From Trueperaceae bacterium (lineage in GTDB: Bacteria > Deinococcota > Deinococci > Deinococcales > Trueperaceae): 8,420 nucleotides of DNA. A model generated the notes under the pieces. That model searched no databases. It saw nothing but the letters and a program-made list of their open reading frames with translations, and was not told where the DNA came from. This document shows positions 1 to 8,335 of the stretch, piece by piece. The translations under genes were made by a program, and so were the position numbers. Each line of letters opens with the position of its first letter. The stretch's first letter is position 1. The stretch is from positions 1 to 8,420 of the forward strand of contig JARGGE010000104.1 of assembly GCA_029210865.1 (NCBI GenBank), read 5' to 3'.

Positions 1-12
1 GCGGACCACGCG

Positions 13-1230
13 TCAGGCGGCGTGGTCGGCGACGATCCCGAGCACCGCGTCGACGACGTCGGCGACGTCGACGTCGCTCAGGCGCGGGTGGAGCGGGATC
101 GAGATCATCCGCTCGAAGGCGTCGCGCGCGACCGGGTAGTCGTGGGGAGCGAAGCCGTACTTGTCGGCGTAGAAGCTCATCATGTGGAGCGGGCGGTAGT
201 GGACGCTGGTGCCGATGTTGCGCGCCTTGAGCTCCTCGATGAAGGCGTTGCGGCCGATGCGCAGGTGTTCGGTGCGCAAGCGCAGCACGTACAGGTGCCA
301 ACTGCTCACGACGTCGGAGCGTTCGGTGGGCGGCTGGAGCGCCGGGACGCCCGCGAACGCCTCCGTGTAGGCGCGGGCGACCTCCTGGCGCCGGCGATGG
401 AACCCGGCGAGCTTGCGGAGCTGGTGGATGCCGAGCGCCGCCTGGATGTCGGTCATGTTGTACTTGAACCCCGGCGCGACGATGTCGTACGCCCAGGAGC
501 CCCCCTTGTCGAAGCGCTTCCAAGCGTCCTTGGACATGCCGTGCAACCCGAGCACGCGCGCCGTCTCGAGCCGTTCCGGCGCGCCGGTCAGCGCGCCGCC
601 TTCGGCCGTCGTCAGGTTCTTGGTGGCGTAGAAGCTGAACGCCGCGAGGTTGGCGCGGCTCCCGATCATCGTGCCCCGATACCACGTCGGCGCCGCATGG
701 GCGGCGTCCTCGACGATGTGGAGGCCGTTGGCGTCGGCCAGCGCGTCGAGCGCGTCGAGGTCGGCCGGGTGGCCGGCGTAGTGCACCGGCATCAGCACCT
801 TGGTGGCCTTGGTCACCACCGACGCCACCGACGCCGGGTCGATGCAGAGCGTGTCGGGCGACACGTCGGCCAGCACCGGCTTGGCCCCCAGGTGCTCCAC
901 CACGTTGGCCGTGGCGGCGAACGTGAGCGCAGGGACGACCACCTCGTCGCCCGGCCCGACGCCCAGCGTGGCCAGCGCCACGTGCAGGCCGGCGGTGCAC
1001 GAGTTGAGCATCAGGCTCGTGGCGCCCGGCGCGCCCACGTACGCGCCGAACTGCGCCTCGAACGCCTTGGTCTTCGGCCCCGTCGTGATCCAGTCGGTGC
1101 GCAGGGTGTCGACGACCTCGTCGATCTCCTCCTGGCCGATCGAGGGCGGTGAGTACGGCAGGAACTCCGCGCGCACGCGGCGGGTACCGCGCGACGGCTC
1201 GATCATGACGGGCTCATCCGATGCTGCCAT
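13..1230 (-). CDS. DegT/DnrJ/EryC1/StrS aminotransferase, probable UDP-4-keto-6-deoxy-HexNAc 4-aminotransferase
   Basis: This is a PLP-dependent sugar aminotransferase of 405 residues with fold type I. It should move an amino group, usually from glutamate, onto the 4-keto group of a nucleotide sugar in the cytoplasm. What is seen: the N-terminal WITTGPKTKAFE motif, the VEDAAHA motif whose Asp (about residue 175) contacts the PLP ring nitrogen, and FSFYATKNLTTAEGG with the Schiff-base Lys at about residue 204. The PVHYAGHPAD stretch resembles the ArnB/PglE/PseC group. Inference: the 4,6-dehydratase encoded just upstream at 1348-3285 supplies its substrate, giving a UDP-4-amino-4,6-dideoxy-HexNAc. 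The ATG at 1230 is preferred because a GGAG lies 4 bases upstream. A GTG at 1287 would add a 19-residue Arg/Pro-rich tail unlike the family, and an ATG at 1206 is also possible. The family is certain; the exact sugar and stereochemistry are not. Confidence 0.93.
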   Translation of the reverse strand: MAASDEPVMIEPSRGTRRVRAEFLPYSPPSIGQEEIDEVVDTLRTDWITTGPKTKAFEAQFGAYVGAPGATSLMLNSCTAGLHVALATLGVGPGDEVVVPALTFAATANVVEHLGAKPVLADVSPDTLCIDPASVASVVTKATKVLMPVHYAGHPADLDALDALADANGLHIVEDAAHAAPTWYRGTMIGSRANLAAFSFYATKNLTTAEGGALTGAPERLETARVLGLHGMSKDAWKRFDKGGSWAYDIVAPGFKYNMTDIQAALGIHQLRKLAGFHRRRQEVARAYTEAFAGVPALQPPTERSDVVSSWHLYVLRLRTEHLRIGRNAFIEELKARNIGTSVHYRPLHMMSFYADKYGFAPHDYPVARDAFERMISIPLHPRLSDVDVADVVDAVLGIVADHAA

Positions 1231-1347
1231 AGGGCTCCGATTCCACCGCCGGCGGTCGGCCGGCGGCCTGGGCGCCGAGCGCCCCACGACCTAGTGTCAC
1301 CAGGAGACCGGCTCCGGCGACGTGACCGATCCCGCGAAGATCGCTCG
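1231..1347 (-). other. 117-base gap between dehydratase and aminotransferase
   Basis: The gap lies between the dehydratase stop codon and the aminotransferase start. I see no convincing terminator. The only hairpin at the dehydratase end is a 5-base stem (GCTCG/CGAGC, 1343-1357) that overlaps the stop codon and has no T-run after it. No clear -10/-35 pair was found. Both genes could share one transcript, or the aminotransferase could have its own promoter here. An upstream GTG-started reading of the aminotransferase would take up about half of the gap, but it looks less likely. Confidence 0.4.
1235..1239 (-). promoter_or_regulatory. Ribosome binding site deciding the aminotransferase start
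   Basis: Read on the minus strand, CGGAG is followed by four bases and then the ATG at 1230. It is a short, moderate Shine-Dalgarno match. It supports the 1230 start over the upstream in-frame GTG at 1287. Confidence 0.5.
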
Positions 1348-3285
1348 TCAAGCGAGCATCGGCGGCTCCTCGTCGATCCGCGGCTCCTGGAACTGCAGCC
1401 GGGCACCTGCGATGCGATCGGAGAGGAGCACGCGGATCTGCTCGCCATCGGACGCGAGCGCCGCGGCCGTCAGGTCGTCGACGGTCCGTTCGAGCGCGTC
1501 GGTGTCCATCGGCTGAGGCTGCGCCACGAAGATCTTCTCGTGGCTCGTGCGCCCCTTCTGCTCAGACTCGGTCATGAGCTCCTCGTAGAGCTTCTCCCCC
1601 GGCCGCGTACCGGTGAACACGATCGGGATGTCGCTGTCGGGCTCCAACCCGGACAGCCGGATCAGGTCCTTCACCAGGTCGAGCACCTTCACGGGTTCGC
1701 CCATGTCGAGGATGTAGATCTCGCCGTTCGTGCCGTGCGCCGACGCCTGCAGCACCAGACGTGCGGCCTCGGGGATCGTCATGAAGTAGCGGACCATGTC
1801 GGGGTGCGTCACCGTGACGGGCCCACCCGCAGCGATCTGCTTCTTGAAGATGGGAACCGCGCTGCCGCGGCTGCCGAGCACGTTGCCGAACCGCACCGAC
1901 ACGAACGTCTGCGACGAGGTGGCGCGGCGCGAGGCCGACTCGACCAGCATCTCGACGATCCGCTTGGAAGCCCCCATCACGGAGGTGGGGTTGACGGCCT
2001 TGTCGGTCGAGATGTTGACGAAGTGGGTGACGCCGTACTGCACGGCCAGCTCGACGAGGTTGCGGCTGCCGACGATGTTGTTGAAGACCGCCTCCTCGGG
2101 GTTCTGCTCCATGAGCGGCACGTGCTTGTGCGCGGCGGTGTGGAAGATGACCTCGGGATGATAGGTGTTGAACACGTTCTCGAGGCGCACGACGTTCTGC
2201 ACCGCCGCGATCACGCTGCGGTACTTGATGCCGGGCCAATCGACGTCGAGCTCGCGCTCGAGCTGGTAGATGCTGTTCTCCCCGTGGCCGAACAGGATCA
2301 GCTCCTTGGGTTGGAACTTGCAGATCTGGCGCACGAGCTCCGAGCCGATCGAGCCGCCGGCGCCGGTGACCATCACGCGCTTCCCGTGCAGGTAATCGAG
2401 GATGTGGGCCACGTCGAGCTCGACCGTCGGGCGCCGCAGCAGGTCGTCGATGGTGACGCTGCGGATGCGGTTGATCTGCACCTTGCCGCTGAGGAGCTCG
2501 TGGAGCGCTGGGATCGTGCGCACGACCACGTGCGGCGCCGCCCCACGCGCGCGCTCGATGATGCTCCGCACCGAGCCACCGTCCGCCGACGGGACGCAGA
2601 TCAACACCTCGTCGACACCCTCGCGCACGATCGCGTCGGCGATGTCGGCCACCTTGCCGAGCACCGGCACCGACGAGATCCTGATGCCGGCCTTGCCGGG
2701 GTCGTCGTCGAGGAACCCGACCGGGTTCATCCCGGTCTCGGGGTGCCGCAGGATCTCGCGCACCATGATCGAACCGGCCTCCCCGGCGCCGACGAGCAGG
2801 ACGTTGCGGGTCCGGCGCGCGGTCGGTGCCCGGCGGGCACGGTCCTCGTCGAGGTACCGCACACCGCCGCGCGCGCCGAGCATCAGGACCAGCGACAGAA
2901 GGGCGTCGACCAGCGGCAGCCCGATCGGCACCGCCGGGATGGGTGCGACGAGCAGAGTCACGGTGGCCACCACGCCCACGCTCGCCATCGCGCCGGCCAC
3001 GATCGGGGCGTCCAGGAAGCTGAACCGTCGCCAGCTCTGACGATGGAGACCGAACGTCGTCGACGCGATCAGCTTCATCGAGGTCAGGGCGGCGAACACG
3101 GCGACGACCCAGCCGACGTCGGGAATCCGACCGTCGTACCGCAACGCGAAAGCGCCCACGGTCGCGATCGACCAGAGAACGAGATCGACGAACCCCGTGC
3201 GAAGGCGGCGACTGAGCCACACGGCCGGCTTCACGCCGCTCGTCGCGGACGGGCTACCGAACTCGGTCTTGGTTGGCATGGCCAT
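1348..3285 (-). CDS. Membrane-anchored UDP-HexNAc 4,6-dehydratase (FlaA1/WbpM/PglF/CapD family)
   Basis: This 645-residue polysaccharide biosynthesis enzyme likely converts UDP-GlcNAc to UDP-4-keto-6-deoxy-HexNAc at the inner face of the membrane. Four hydrophobic segments lie at about residues 32-50, 57-80, 93-115 and 122-138. A first nucleotide-binding-like domain follows (GAGEAG at 166-171). The catalytic extended-SDR domain then has GAGGSIG at 308-314, the STDKA motif (Asp428, Lys429) and the sequence TSVMGASKR. In that last motif Met437 stands where most SDR enzymes have Tyr, with Lys441 four residues on. The Met form is known from WbpM-type long dehydratases. Length and order match the long membrane form, not the short soluble FlaA1/PseB form. 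The start at 3285 is set by a strong Shine-Dalgarno; a longer frame to 3336 has no such support. Retention of C5 configuration is inferred from the long form. Confidence 0.95.
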   Translation of the reverse strand: MAMPTKTEFGSPSATSGVKPAVWLSRRLRTGFVDLVLWSIATVGAFALRYDGRIPDVGWVVAVFAALTSMKLIASTTFGLHRQSWRRFSFLDAPIVAGAMASVGVVATVTLLVAPIPAVPIGLPLVDALLSLVLMLGARGGVRYLDEDRARRAPTARRTRNVLLVGAGEAGSIMVREILRHPETGMNPVGFLDDDPGKAGIRISSVPVLGKVADIADAIVREGVDEVLICVPSADGGSVRSIIERARGAAPHVVVRTIPALHELLSGKVQINRIRSVTIDDLLRRPTVELDVAHILDYLHGKRVMVTGAGGSIGSELVRQICKFQPKELILFGHGENSIYQLERELDVDWPGIKYRSVIAAVQNVVRLENVFNTYHPEVIFHTAAHKHVPLMEQNPEEAVFNNIVGSRNLVELAVQYGVTHFVNISTDKAVNPTSVMGASKRIVEMLVESASRRATSSQTFVSVRFGNVLGSRGSAVPIFKKQIAAGGPVTVTHPDMVRYFMTIPEAARLVLQASAHGTNGEIYILDMGEPVKVLDLVKDLIRLSGLEPDSDIPIVFTGTRPGEKLYEELMTESEQKGRTSHEKIFVAQPQPMDTDALERTVDDLTAAALASDGEQIRVLLSDRIAGARLQFQEPRIDEEPPMLA

Positions 3286-3491
3286 GCGCTTCCTCCCTTC
3301 GCTGCGGCATCGAACGGTCCGCGAGTTCGCGTCCATCGTCCATCATCTCGGCCGTTTGAGAGGTGCCATGGACACGCGCACCGACCGTCGGGCCTTGCGA
3401 GCGGACGCCCGCGAACCACCTCAACCCTACGCGGCGAGCCTTACATGATTCTGAAGCCGTCCTTTGGCGGGCCACGGTCCCGAGGCGCTCC
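3286..3491 (-). other. 206-base gap, probable break between two transcription units
   Basis: This is the longest gap between genes in the window. It separates the overlapping four-gene operon from the dehydratase/aminotransferase pair. The part near 3421-3470 is visibly less GC-rich than the flanking genes, as promoter regions often are, but I found no convincing -10/-35 pair. No stem followed by a T-run was found after the CDP-glucose dehydratase stop. A 7-base tandem repeat (GTCCATC twice, 3331-3344 on the plus strand) is present and may be chance. A promoter here is plausible but unproven. Confidence 0.4.
3291..3297 (-). promoter_or_regulatory. Strong ribosome binding site of the 4,6-dehydratase
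   Basis: On the minus strand GGGAGGA lies 5 bases before the ATG at 3285. This favours MAMPTK as the N-terminus over the in-frame ATG at 3336, and over the second ATG at 3279, which would have too long a spacing. Confidence 0.8.
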
Positions 3492-4562
3492 TCACCCCAC
3501 GAAGGTCCCGCGATCGGCGCGCGTGAGCGCGACGGCCGCCGCGGGATCGTCGGCGTACCCGCGGTACCAGGCCGCGGTGCGGTCGAGCGTGGTCGCGAGG
3601 TCCCAGCGCGGGCGCCACCCCAACTGGGTGCGCGCCTTCGACCAGTCGAGCCGCAAGAGATGGGCCTCGTGGGGGTGGGCGCCCGCGTCGAGGACCCAGG
3701 ACGCGCCCGGCCCCCACCGTTCGGCCAGACGGTCGGCGAGCCAGCCCACCGGCCGCGCGTCGTCCTCGCGCGGCCCGAAGTTCCAGCCGTCGCAGGCCGC
3801 GGCGTCGCCGGCGTACAGCCGCTGGGCGAGCACCAGGTAGCCCGCGAGCGGCTCGAGCACGTGCTGCCACGGCCGCACCGCGGCGGGGTTGCGGATGACC
3901 ACCGGCTCCCCGCGCGCGAAGCCGCGGACGAGGTCGGGCACGAGCCGGTCGCTCGCCCAATCGCCGCCGCCGATCACGTTGCCGGCCCGCGCGGTCGCGA
4001 CCGCCACGCCGTGGCGCGCGAGCTCCGCGGGCGGGAAGTACGAGCGCCGGAAGGACGCCGCGACCAGTTCCGTCGCCGCCTTGCTGCTCGAGTACGGGTC
4101 GTGGCCGCCGAGCGCGTCGCTCTCGCGGTACGGCCACGGCCACTCGCGGTTCTCGTACACCTTGTCGCTGGTCACCACGACGACGGCGCGCACGTCCGGC
4201 ACCGAGCGGACCGCGTCGAGCAGGTTCGCGGTGCCCATCACGTTGCTGCCGAAGGTCTCGAGGGGGTCGGCGTAGGAGCGCCGCACGAGCGGCTGCGCGG
4301 CGAGGTGGAGCACGACCTCGGGGCGCGCGCGGGCGAGCTCCGAGCGCAGGCGCTCGGCGTCGCGCACGTCCGCGATCGCCGCCTCGAAGGCGCCGCCGAG
4401 ACCGAGCGCGTCGTGCAGGTTCGGTTCGGTGGGGGGCCGCAGGGCGTACCCGTGGACGTCGGCGCCCAGCTCCAGCAGCCAGGACGCCAGCCAGCTCCCC
4501 TTGAACCCGGTGTGGCCGGTGACGAAGACCCGGCGGCCTGACCAGAACGGGGCGTCGATCAC
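3492..4562 (-). CDS. rfbG: CDP-glucose 4,6-dehydratase
   Basis: This 356-residue extended short-chain dehydrogenase turns CDP-D-glucose into CDP-4-keto-6-deoxy-D-glucose, the branch point for CDP-linked 6-deoxy, 3,6-dideoxy and branched sugars. Diagnostic stretches are GHTGFKGSWL (NAD-binding Gly-rich loop, residues 16-25), HLAAQPLVRRSY (86-97), TSDKVYEN (131-138), DPYSSSKA (155-162) with catalytic Tyr157 and Lys161, ARAGNVIGGGDW (191-202) and RPWQHVLEPL (230-239). These patterns and the length match RfbG rather than dTDP-glucose or GDP-mannose dehydratases. The start is a GTG at 4562 sharing GTGA with the stop of the preceding gene; no in-frame ATG is nearby. No RfbF (CDP-glucose synthesis) or RfbH (3-deoxygenation) gene is in the window, so the final sugar cannot be read from here. 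Confidence 0.95.
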   Translation of the reverse strand: MIDAPFWSGRRVFVTGHTGFKGSWLASWLLELGADVHGYALRPPTEPNLHDALGLGGAFEAAIADVRDAERLRSELARARPEVVLHLAAQPLVRRSYADPLETFGSNVMGTANLLDAVRSVPDVRAVVVVTSDKVYENREWPWPYRESDALGGHDPYSSSKAATELVAASFRRSYFPPAELARHGVAVATARAGNVIGGGDWASDRLVPDLVRGFARGEPVVIRNPAAVRPWQHVLEPLAGYLVLAQRLYAGDAAACDGWNFGPREDDARPVGWLADRLAERWGPGASWVLDAGAHPHEAHLLRLDWSKARTQLGWRPRWDLATTLDRTAAWYRGYADDPAAAVALTRADRGTFVG

Positions 4563-5881
4563 GACGCGCCGCCGGAGCGCGGAGCGAGGACGCGGTCCTG
4601 CTCGGCGCGCAACGCGACGACCAGCCGGTCCTCGGGCAGGTCGACGTCGTCGCGGGTGAGGAAGCCGTCGCGGGCGACCGGGCGCTTGAGCCGCGCGCCC
4701 TCGAGCACACCGATGGGCACCAGGCCGTCCGCGGCCGCCGTGTCGGCGCGTTCGCACACGCCGTAGGTCATGAAGCCGCCGATGCCGTCGACCTGCTCGC
4801 CCGCCTGCAGGTCGCGCTTCGCGCAGGCGACCACGTCGACCCGCGGCGGTTCGGGGAGGCTGGTCACCACGTGGTCGCGGAACAGCGCGACGCGCGCGAC
4901 GCTCAGCGGCACCTCGAGGGCGGTCAGGTGGTACGGCGTGTAGAAGCTGTAGAGCGGGCCGTCGCCGAGCTTGCCGTAGCGCAGGTACACCTCGCGCTCC
5001 GGGTCGTCGTTGGCCGCCAGGACGTGGACCCCAGGGCTGGGGTGGGCGCCCACCACGTAGTCGACGATGCCGCCGAACTCGCGCAGGCGCTCCAGCCCCA
5101 CCTCGCGCAGGTAGACGTCGCGCAGGTCGTCCACATGGCCGCCGAACTCGGGGCCGACCATCGCGGTGCGCGCGATCGTGAACCCCAAGGCGTTGGCCAC
5201 CAGCGCCTGCTCGAACGAGATCTTGGTGCCGTCGGCGAAGCTCGTCACCATCTCCGGCGTCTGGCCCCACTGGGCCGCGTAGCCCGCTTGCGTAGCCGGC
5301 GTCCGGTAGCGGTCCTGCAGACCCTTGACGTTGCCGCACACCAGGGGGGTGAGGCCCAGCGCCCGCACCGTGCGGACCAAGTTGAGCTGCACGGCCGGCT
5401 GGTCGCCGTCGGACCCGGTGACCACCACACCGGCGGCGAGCGCCCGGCGCTGCAGGAGCGGGCCGACCGTCGCGTCCAGCTCGGCGTTCATCGACACCAC
5501 GTCGGTGCCGTGCGCGATGGCGCCGGTCAGGACGTGCGCACCGAACTCGATCGCCCCGGTGGCTTCGATCAGCACGTCGACGAGCCCGGACGCGTACAGC
5601 AGCGCGGGGTCCTGCATGGCGGCCGGCACCCCCTCCTGATGCGCACGCGCGAAATGGTCGGCGTCGTCGACCTGACGCACGTCCTCGTGGCCCGCCGCCC
5701 GCAGGACGTCGACCGCCTTGGCGACCGTGCGGTTGGCGATGCCCACCAGCCGCATCCCGGGCACGGCGTGCCGGAGCTGCCGCGCGACCCCGCGCGCCAT
5801 GAACCCGGCGCCCACCATGCCCACGCGGATGGGTTGCCCCTCGGCTTCGCGCTTCCGCAGCGCTTCATCGATCAGGATCAT
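4559..5881 (-). CDS. NAD(P)-dependent oxidoreductase with C-terminal SAF domain (COG4091-like, homoserine-dehydrogenase-related)
   Basis: The protein has 440 residues. The N-terminal Rossmann domain carries VGMVGAGFMA at about 20-29 and is followed by a homoserine-dehydrogenase-like core (IEATGAIEFG at about 105-114, GNVKGLQDRYRTP at 183-195, FADGTKISFEQA at 215-226). The C-terminal part from about 350, with CAKRDLQAGE, GGFMTYG and the LKRPVARDG stretch, looks like a SAF domain. I recognise the architecture as the group annotated as predicted homoserine dehydrogenase with SAF domain. Its reaction is not established to my knowledge. It has no aspartate-kinase partner and sits between a glycosyltransferase and CDP-glucose dehydratase with 4-base overlaps on both sides, so a role in making a CDP-linked sugar is more likely than threonine/methionine synthesis. 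That role is inference. The start at 5881 is set by a strong Shine-Dalgarno and the ATGA overlap. Confidence 0.88.
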   Translation of the reverse strand: MILIDEALRKREAEGQPIRVGMVGAGFMARGVARQLRHAVPGMRLVGIANRTVAKAVDVLRAAGHEDVRQVDDADHFARAHQEGVPAAMQDPALLYASGLVDVLIEATGAIEFGAHVLTGAIAHGTDVVSMNAELDATVGPLLQRRALAAGVVVTGSDGDQPAVQLNLVRTVRALGLTPLVCGNVKGLQDRYRTPATQAGYAAQWGQTPEMVTSFADGTKISFEQALVANALGFTIARTAMVGPEFGGHVDDLRDVYLREVGLERLREFGGIVDYVVGAHPSPGVHVLAANDDPEREVYLRYGKLGDGPLYSFYTPYHLTALEVPLSVARVALFRDHVVTSLPEPPRVDVVACAKRDLQAGEQVDGIGGFMTYGVCERADTAAADGLVPIGVLEGARLKRPVARDGFLTRDDVDLPEDRLVVALRAEQDRVLAPRSGGAS

Positions 5882-6959
5882 GCGCCCACCTCCCCCGCCG
5901 CGCCCACCGGGCGCGGCTCCAAGCGCGGCACCCGGGCCGGTTCGGCCCGGTACGGGGCGCGCCCCGCCGTTGCGGCGTTGACCACGAAACCGAAGCCGTA
6001 CGCGAAGTGCAGGATGGCGAACGCGAGCGCCACCAGGGCCGCGTCGACGCGCGGCGGGGCGATCCGCCACGCGACGGCGCCCAGGACGCCGAGGTAGACC
6101 ATCGCTGCCATCGCCAGACCCACCCGGGCGACGTTCCAGAACGGCGCCAGGAGCGCGGCGACGACGAACGCCACGGTCATGCCGATCGGCAGCAGTTGGC
6201 GCCAGCGCAGCGTGCCCGGATGGCGCTTGAGGGTCTCCACGCGCCACCAGCCGTACTGGAAGTACTGCGACCACAACCCGCGCACGGTACCGCGCGGCGT
6301 GTACGTGGCTCGGATGGCGGGATCGAGGTAGACGCGCTCCCCGGCCGCCCGTAGGCGCACGTTCATCTCGTCGTCCTGGTTGCGCACCAGGCTCTCGTCG
6401 AACAACCCGACGCGCTCGAATGCCCGCCGCCGGAACGCACCGAACGGCACGGTGTCGACGTCGCCGGCCGCGCCGCCGATCCGGTAGCGGGCGTCGCCCG
6501 CGCCCAGGGGGTGGAGCGACGCCACCGCGACGGCGCGCCCGAAACGCGTGGTGCCCACGGCCGCGATGACGCCGCCGGCGTTGGCCGCCCCCGAGCGGCC
6601 GAGCGCGGCCACGCACGCCGAGACGTAATCCGTCGCCGGCACCGTGTGGCCGTCCATTCGGACGATGACGTCGCCGCGCGCAGCGCGGATGCCGAGGTTG
6701 AGCGCTGGAGGGACCACCCGGGCCGGGTTCTCGAGCACCTTCACGTCGGCGTCGGGATGCCGCTCCTGGACCCGGCGCACCGCGTCCAGCGTCCCGTCGG
6801 TCGATTGGCCGTCGACGACCAGGACCTCCAAGGCCTCATGCGGGTAGTCCTGGGCCAAGATCCGTTCGAGGCATGCCTCGATGTGGTCCCCTTCGTTGCG
6901 GATGGGCAGCACGACGGTCACGGTCGGTGGGCCCTCGACCCGCCGTGTCGGCGTCCTCA

Positions 6960-6960
<1 letters not shown>
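5878..6960 (-). CDS. Family 2 glycosyltransferase, ExoA-like, with C-terminal membrane helices
   Basis: The protein has 360 residues. The GT-A catalytic domain comes first: VTVVLPIRNEGDHIEACL at about 14-31, VVDGQSTDGT at 48-57, VRMDGHT at 100-106 holding the metal-binding acidic site, and RNQDDEMNVRL at 193-203 holding the likely catalytic acid. The MDGH and NQDDE patterns resemble ExoA, a succinoglycan glucosyltransferase. Three hydrophobic segments follow at about 257-275, 279-298 and 307-328, so it should sit in the membrane with its active site in the cytoplasm, adding a sugar to a lipid-linked oligosaccharide. Donor and acceptor cannot be told. The ATG at 6960 overlaps the previous stop as TGATG. 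A GTG at 6963 is directly adjacent and also possible. There is no clear Shine-Dalgarno, consistent with coupling. The longer frame to 7137 runs deep into the preceding gene and is not credible. Confidence 0.92.
5887..5893 (-). promoter_or_regulatory. Strong ribosome binding site inside the glycosyltransferase 3' end
   Basis: On the minus strand GGAGGTG lies 5 bases before the ATG at 5881. It is embedded in the last codons of the upstream glycosyltransferase, which fixes the oxidoreductase start and shows the two genes are translated as a coupled pair. Confidence 0.8.
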
Positions 6961-8243
<1,283 letters not shown>

Positions 8244-8248
8244 GGCAA

Positions 8249-8254
8249 CTCCTC
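8249..8254 (-). promoter_or_regulatory. Ribosome binding site of the nucleotide sugar dehydrogenase
   Basis: On the minus strand GAGGAG lies 5 bases before the ATG at 8243. It decides the start in favour of MTHERIAVVG, which puts the NAD-binding strand at the very N-terminus as in the family. Confidence 0.8.
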
Positions 8255-8261
8255 GTTCCCG

Positions 8262-8292
8262 GCGATCGACGTGCAGCCCGCGCGCGATCGAC
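8262..8292. repeat. 9-base direct repeat with 22-base period in the operon leader
   Basis: GCGATCGAC occurs at 8262-8270 and again at 8284-8292. The copies start 22 bases apart, about two helical turns, and each contains the palindrome CGATCG. This spacing would suit a protein binding on one DNA face, but CGATCG-like words are common in high-GC genomes, so chance is a real possibility. Confidence 0.3.
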
Positions 8293-8321
8293 CGGAGGCG
8301 GCGGCCGGGGCTCCCGTGCCG

Positions 8322-8335
8322 GTACGTCATCGTAC
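8322..8335. repeat. Short perfect inverted repeat upstream of the operon
   Basis: GTACG (8322-8326) and CGTAC (8331-8335) form a perfect 5-base dyad around TCAT. It lies about 80 bases upstream of the first operon start. It could be a small operator or a weak hairpin in the leader, and it is short enough to be chance. Confidence 0.3.

Noticed and set aside
22..1152. A 376-codon plus-strand open frame opposite the aminotransferase
   Set aside because: Composition is typical of an antisense shadow (Arg, Val, Asp, His), and the opposite strand encodes a clear PLP enzyme.
1343..1357. Possible terminator after the 4,6-dehydratase
   Set aside because: The stem is only 5 bases, overlaps the stop codon and has no T-run on the transcribed strand.
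3331..3344. Tandem GTCCATC repeat as a tandem-repeat array or phase-variation tract
   Set aside because: Only two 7-base units occur, outside any gene, and no homopolymer or longer array is present.
1294..3840. An 848-codon open frame on the plus strand opposite the dehydratase and part of RfbG
   Set aside because: Its translation is rich in Arg, His, Asp and Gly with no recognisable domain, and it runs antisense to two clear enzymes. Long mirror-frame openings are normal in high-GC coding DNA.
4563..5339. Long upstream extension of the RfbG frame, giving 615 residues
   Set aside because: The extra part is an Arg/Pro/Ala-rich out-of-frame reading of the SAF-domain oxidoreductase. The RfbG domain begins right after the GTG at 4562.
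5882..6616. N-terminal extension of the oxidoreductase frame, suggesting a fusion with the transferase
   Set aside because: The added residues are an out-of-frame translation of the glycosyltransferase. A strong Shine-Dalgarno and the ATGA overlap place the start at 5881.
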